DNA of 6,149 bases from Bacteroidota bacterium (GTDB lineage: Bacteria; Bacteroidota; Bacteroidia; AKYH767-A; JABDAW01): assembly GCA_023251595.1 (NCBI GenBank), contig JAHEYM010000257.1:1-6149 (forward strand), given 5' to 3'. The position numbers and the translations under genes are program-made. Below are positions 5,613 through 6,149 of this stretch, one piece after another. Each line of letters opens with the position of its first letter. Position 1 is the stretch's first letter. Below the pieces are notes generated by a model. That model was not told where the DNA came from, did not search any database, and saw only the letters and a program-made list of their open reading frames with translations.

Positions 5613-5673
5613 TTTATTCTGATTTGGTTTACTTTAAATGTATATGTATAGATATTGTTTTCGATGATAATGA
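5613..5673 (-). other. fusA-rpsJ spacer, no clear promoter or terminator
   Basis: This 61-nt spacer is the largest gap in the window and the str/S10 boundary. It is strongly AT-rich on the mRNA strand (for example CTATACATATACATTTAAAG). I looked for the Bacteroidota promoter form (TTTG near -33, TAnnTTTG near -7) and found only TACATTTA without an upstream TTTG. I see no stem-loop with a U-tract, and no space for an S10-type structured leader. Read-through from fusA is the simplest view. Confidence 0.5.
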
Positions 5674-6149
5674 TTAACTGTTAACTTCTGCTGCTTTACC
5701 CTTCACTTTTGCAATTACTTCATCAGCAATTGCTTTTGGAACCTGAGCGTAGTGATCAAATTCCATAGTGGAAGAAGCTCGTCCTGAAGTGATAGTACGT
5801 AGAGTCGTGACGTAACCAAACATTTCCGACAGTGGAACTTTCGCACGAATAACCTGAGCACCCGCCCTTGTATCGACCCCTTCGAGATGTCCACGACGTT
5901 TATTAAGATCGCCCATAACATCACCCATATAAAGATCGGGAGTAACAACTTCTACCTTCATAATGGGTTCGAGAAGGACCGGCTTGGCTTTCTGTGCAGC
6001 AGCACGGAAAGCGTGTGATGCGGCAATTTCGAAAGAAAGTGCATCTGAATCGACCGCATGGAAAGACCCGTCGATCAATGTTACTTTCATACCTTCGAGT
6101 TCGTATCCTGCAAGAGGACCATTCGCCATCGAATTGTTAAATCCTTTTT
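5674..6149 (-). CDS. fusA: Elongation factor G, C-terminal part (5' end outside window)
   Basis: EF-G is the GTPase that drives translocation of tRNA and mRNA after peptide bond formation. Only the last 157 residues are visible, so the GTPase domains are outside the window. The frame stays open to the edge, with KGFNNS before the internal Met at 6129, so that Met is not the start. The end of domain IV is recognisable in MANGPLAGYELEGMKVTLID and GSFHAVDSDALSFEIAASHA. Domain V follows with EPIMKVEVVTPDLYMGDVMG, DLNKRRGHLEGVDTRAGAQV, and PLSEMFGYVTTLRTITSGRA, the classic EF-G ending. Position before rpsJ in the str operon supports the main fusA rather than the diverged second EF-G known in some Bacteroidota; the sequence also keeps all expected motifs. 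It ends in TAA 61 nt before rpsJ. Confidence 0.97.
   Translation of the reverse strand, partial: KGFNNSMANGPLAGYELEGMKVTLIDGSFHAVDSDALSFEIAASHAFRAAAQKAKPVLLEPIMKVEVVTPDLYMGDVMGDLNKRRGHLEGVDTRAGAQVIRAKVPLSEMFGYVTTLRTITSGRASSTMEFDHYAQVPKAIADEVIAKVKGKAAEVNS

Noticed and set aside
5613..5673. Possible promoter between fusA and rpsJ
   Set aside because: TACATTTA only partly resembles the Bacteroidota -7 element and there is no TTTG at the right distance upstream.
5715..5948. Minus-strand frame of 77 codons inside fusA
   Set aside because: It lies wholly within the EF-G domain V coding sequence in another frame and has no support of its own.
1..6149. A hidden novel system, mobile element, CRISPR array, tRNA or riboswitch
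   Set aside because: Conserved ribosomal genes fill both ends and the middle, the largest gap is 61 nt, and I found no inverted or direct repeats of meaningful length on either strand.

Overview
The window is a stretch of the conserved str/S10/spc ribosomal-protein cluster. Every gene is on the minus strand, so the transcript reads from position 6149 down to 1. It contains the 3' end of fusA (EF-G), then complete genes for S10, L3, L4, L23, L2, S19, L22, S3, L16, L29 and S17, and finally the 5' three quarters of L14, cut by the window start. Both edge genes run off the window. I see no mobile element, RNA gene, CRISPR array, accessory gene or new system, and I regard the region as ordinary core chromosome.

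The sequence points to the phylum Bacteroidota. fusA lies directly upstream of rpsJ with no tuf gene between them. The protein sequences look like that phylum: S10 with REQF followed by YKRLLDIYSS and the ending GVEVEIKV, L4 with GTGGARAGSRKSP, L2 with NPVDHPMGGGEGRASGG, and L22 with a basic N-terminal extension. None of the twelve visible start codons has a Shine-Dalgarno sequence; the upstream bases are A/T-rich and usually have A at -3. I cannot place the organism below phylum. Stops are TAA in eleven of the twelve complete 3' ends and TGA in rpsJ, so TGA is a normal stop and there is no sign of codon reassignment.

Layout, in transcription order: fusA 3' end (6149-5674), a 61-nt spacer, rpsJ (5612-5307), rplC (5262-4645), rplD (4643-4020) and rplW (4018-3731), which are joined by two identical TAAAATG junctions, then rplB (3698-2874), rpsS (2830-2552), rplV (2531-2091), rpsC (2069-1293), rplP (1247-822), rpmC with a GTG start (801-580), rpsQ (547-287) and rplN (271 to the edge). 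All gaps are 1 to 61 nt, with no convincing internal promoter or terminator, which fits one polycistronic transcript. There is no gene-free stretch over 300 bases.

The products work together in translation. EF-G drives translocation. S10, S19, S3 and S17 belong to the 30S subunit. L3, L4, L23, L2, L22, L16, L29 and L14 belong to the 50S subunit, including the peptidyl transferase surroundings (L2, L3, L4, L16), the peptide exit tunnel (L4, L22, L23) and the chaperone docking site at the tunnel exit (L23, L29). The points worth a second look are small: start-codon context, tight translational coupling, a GTG start beside a TA microsatellite, and residue changes in S10 and L3 at positions linked to antibiotics or modification in other bacteria.
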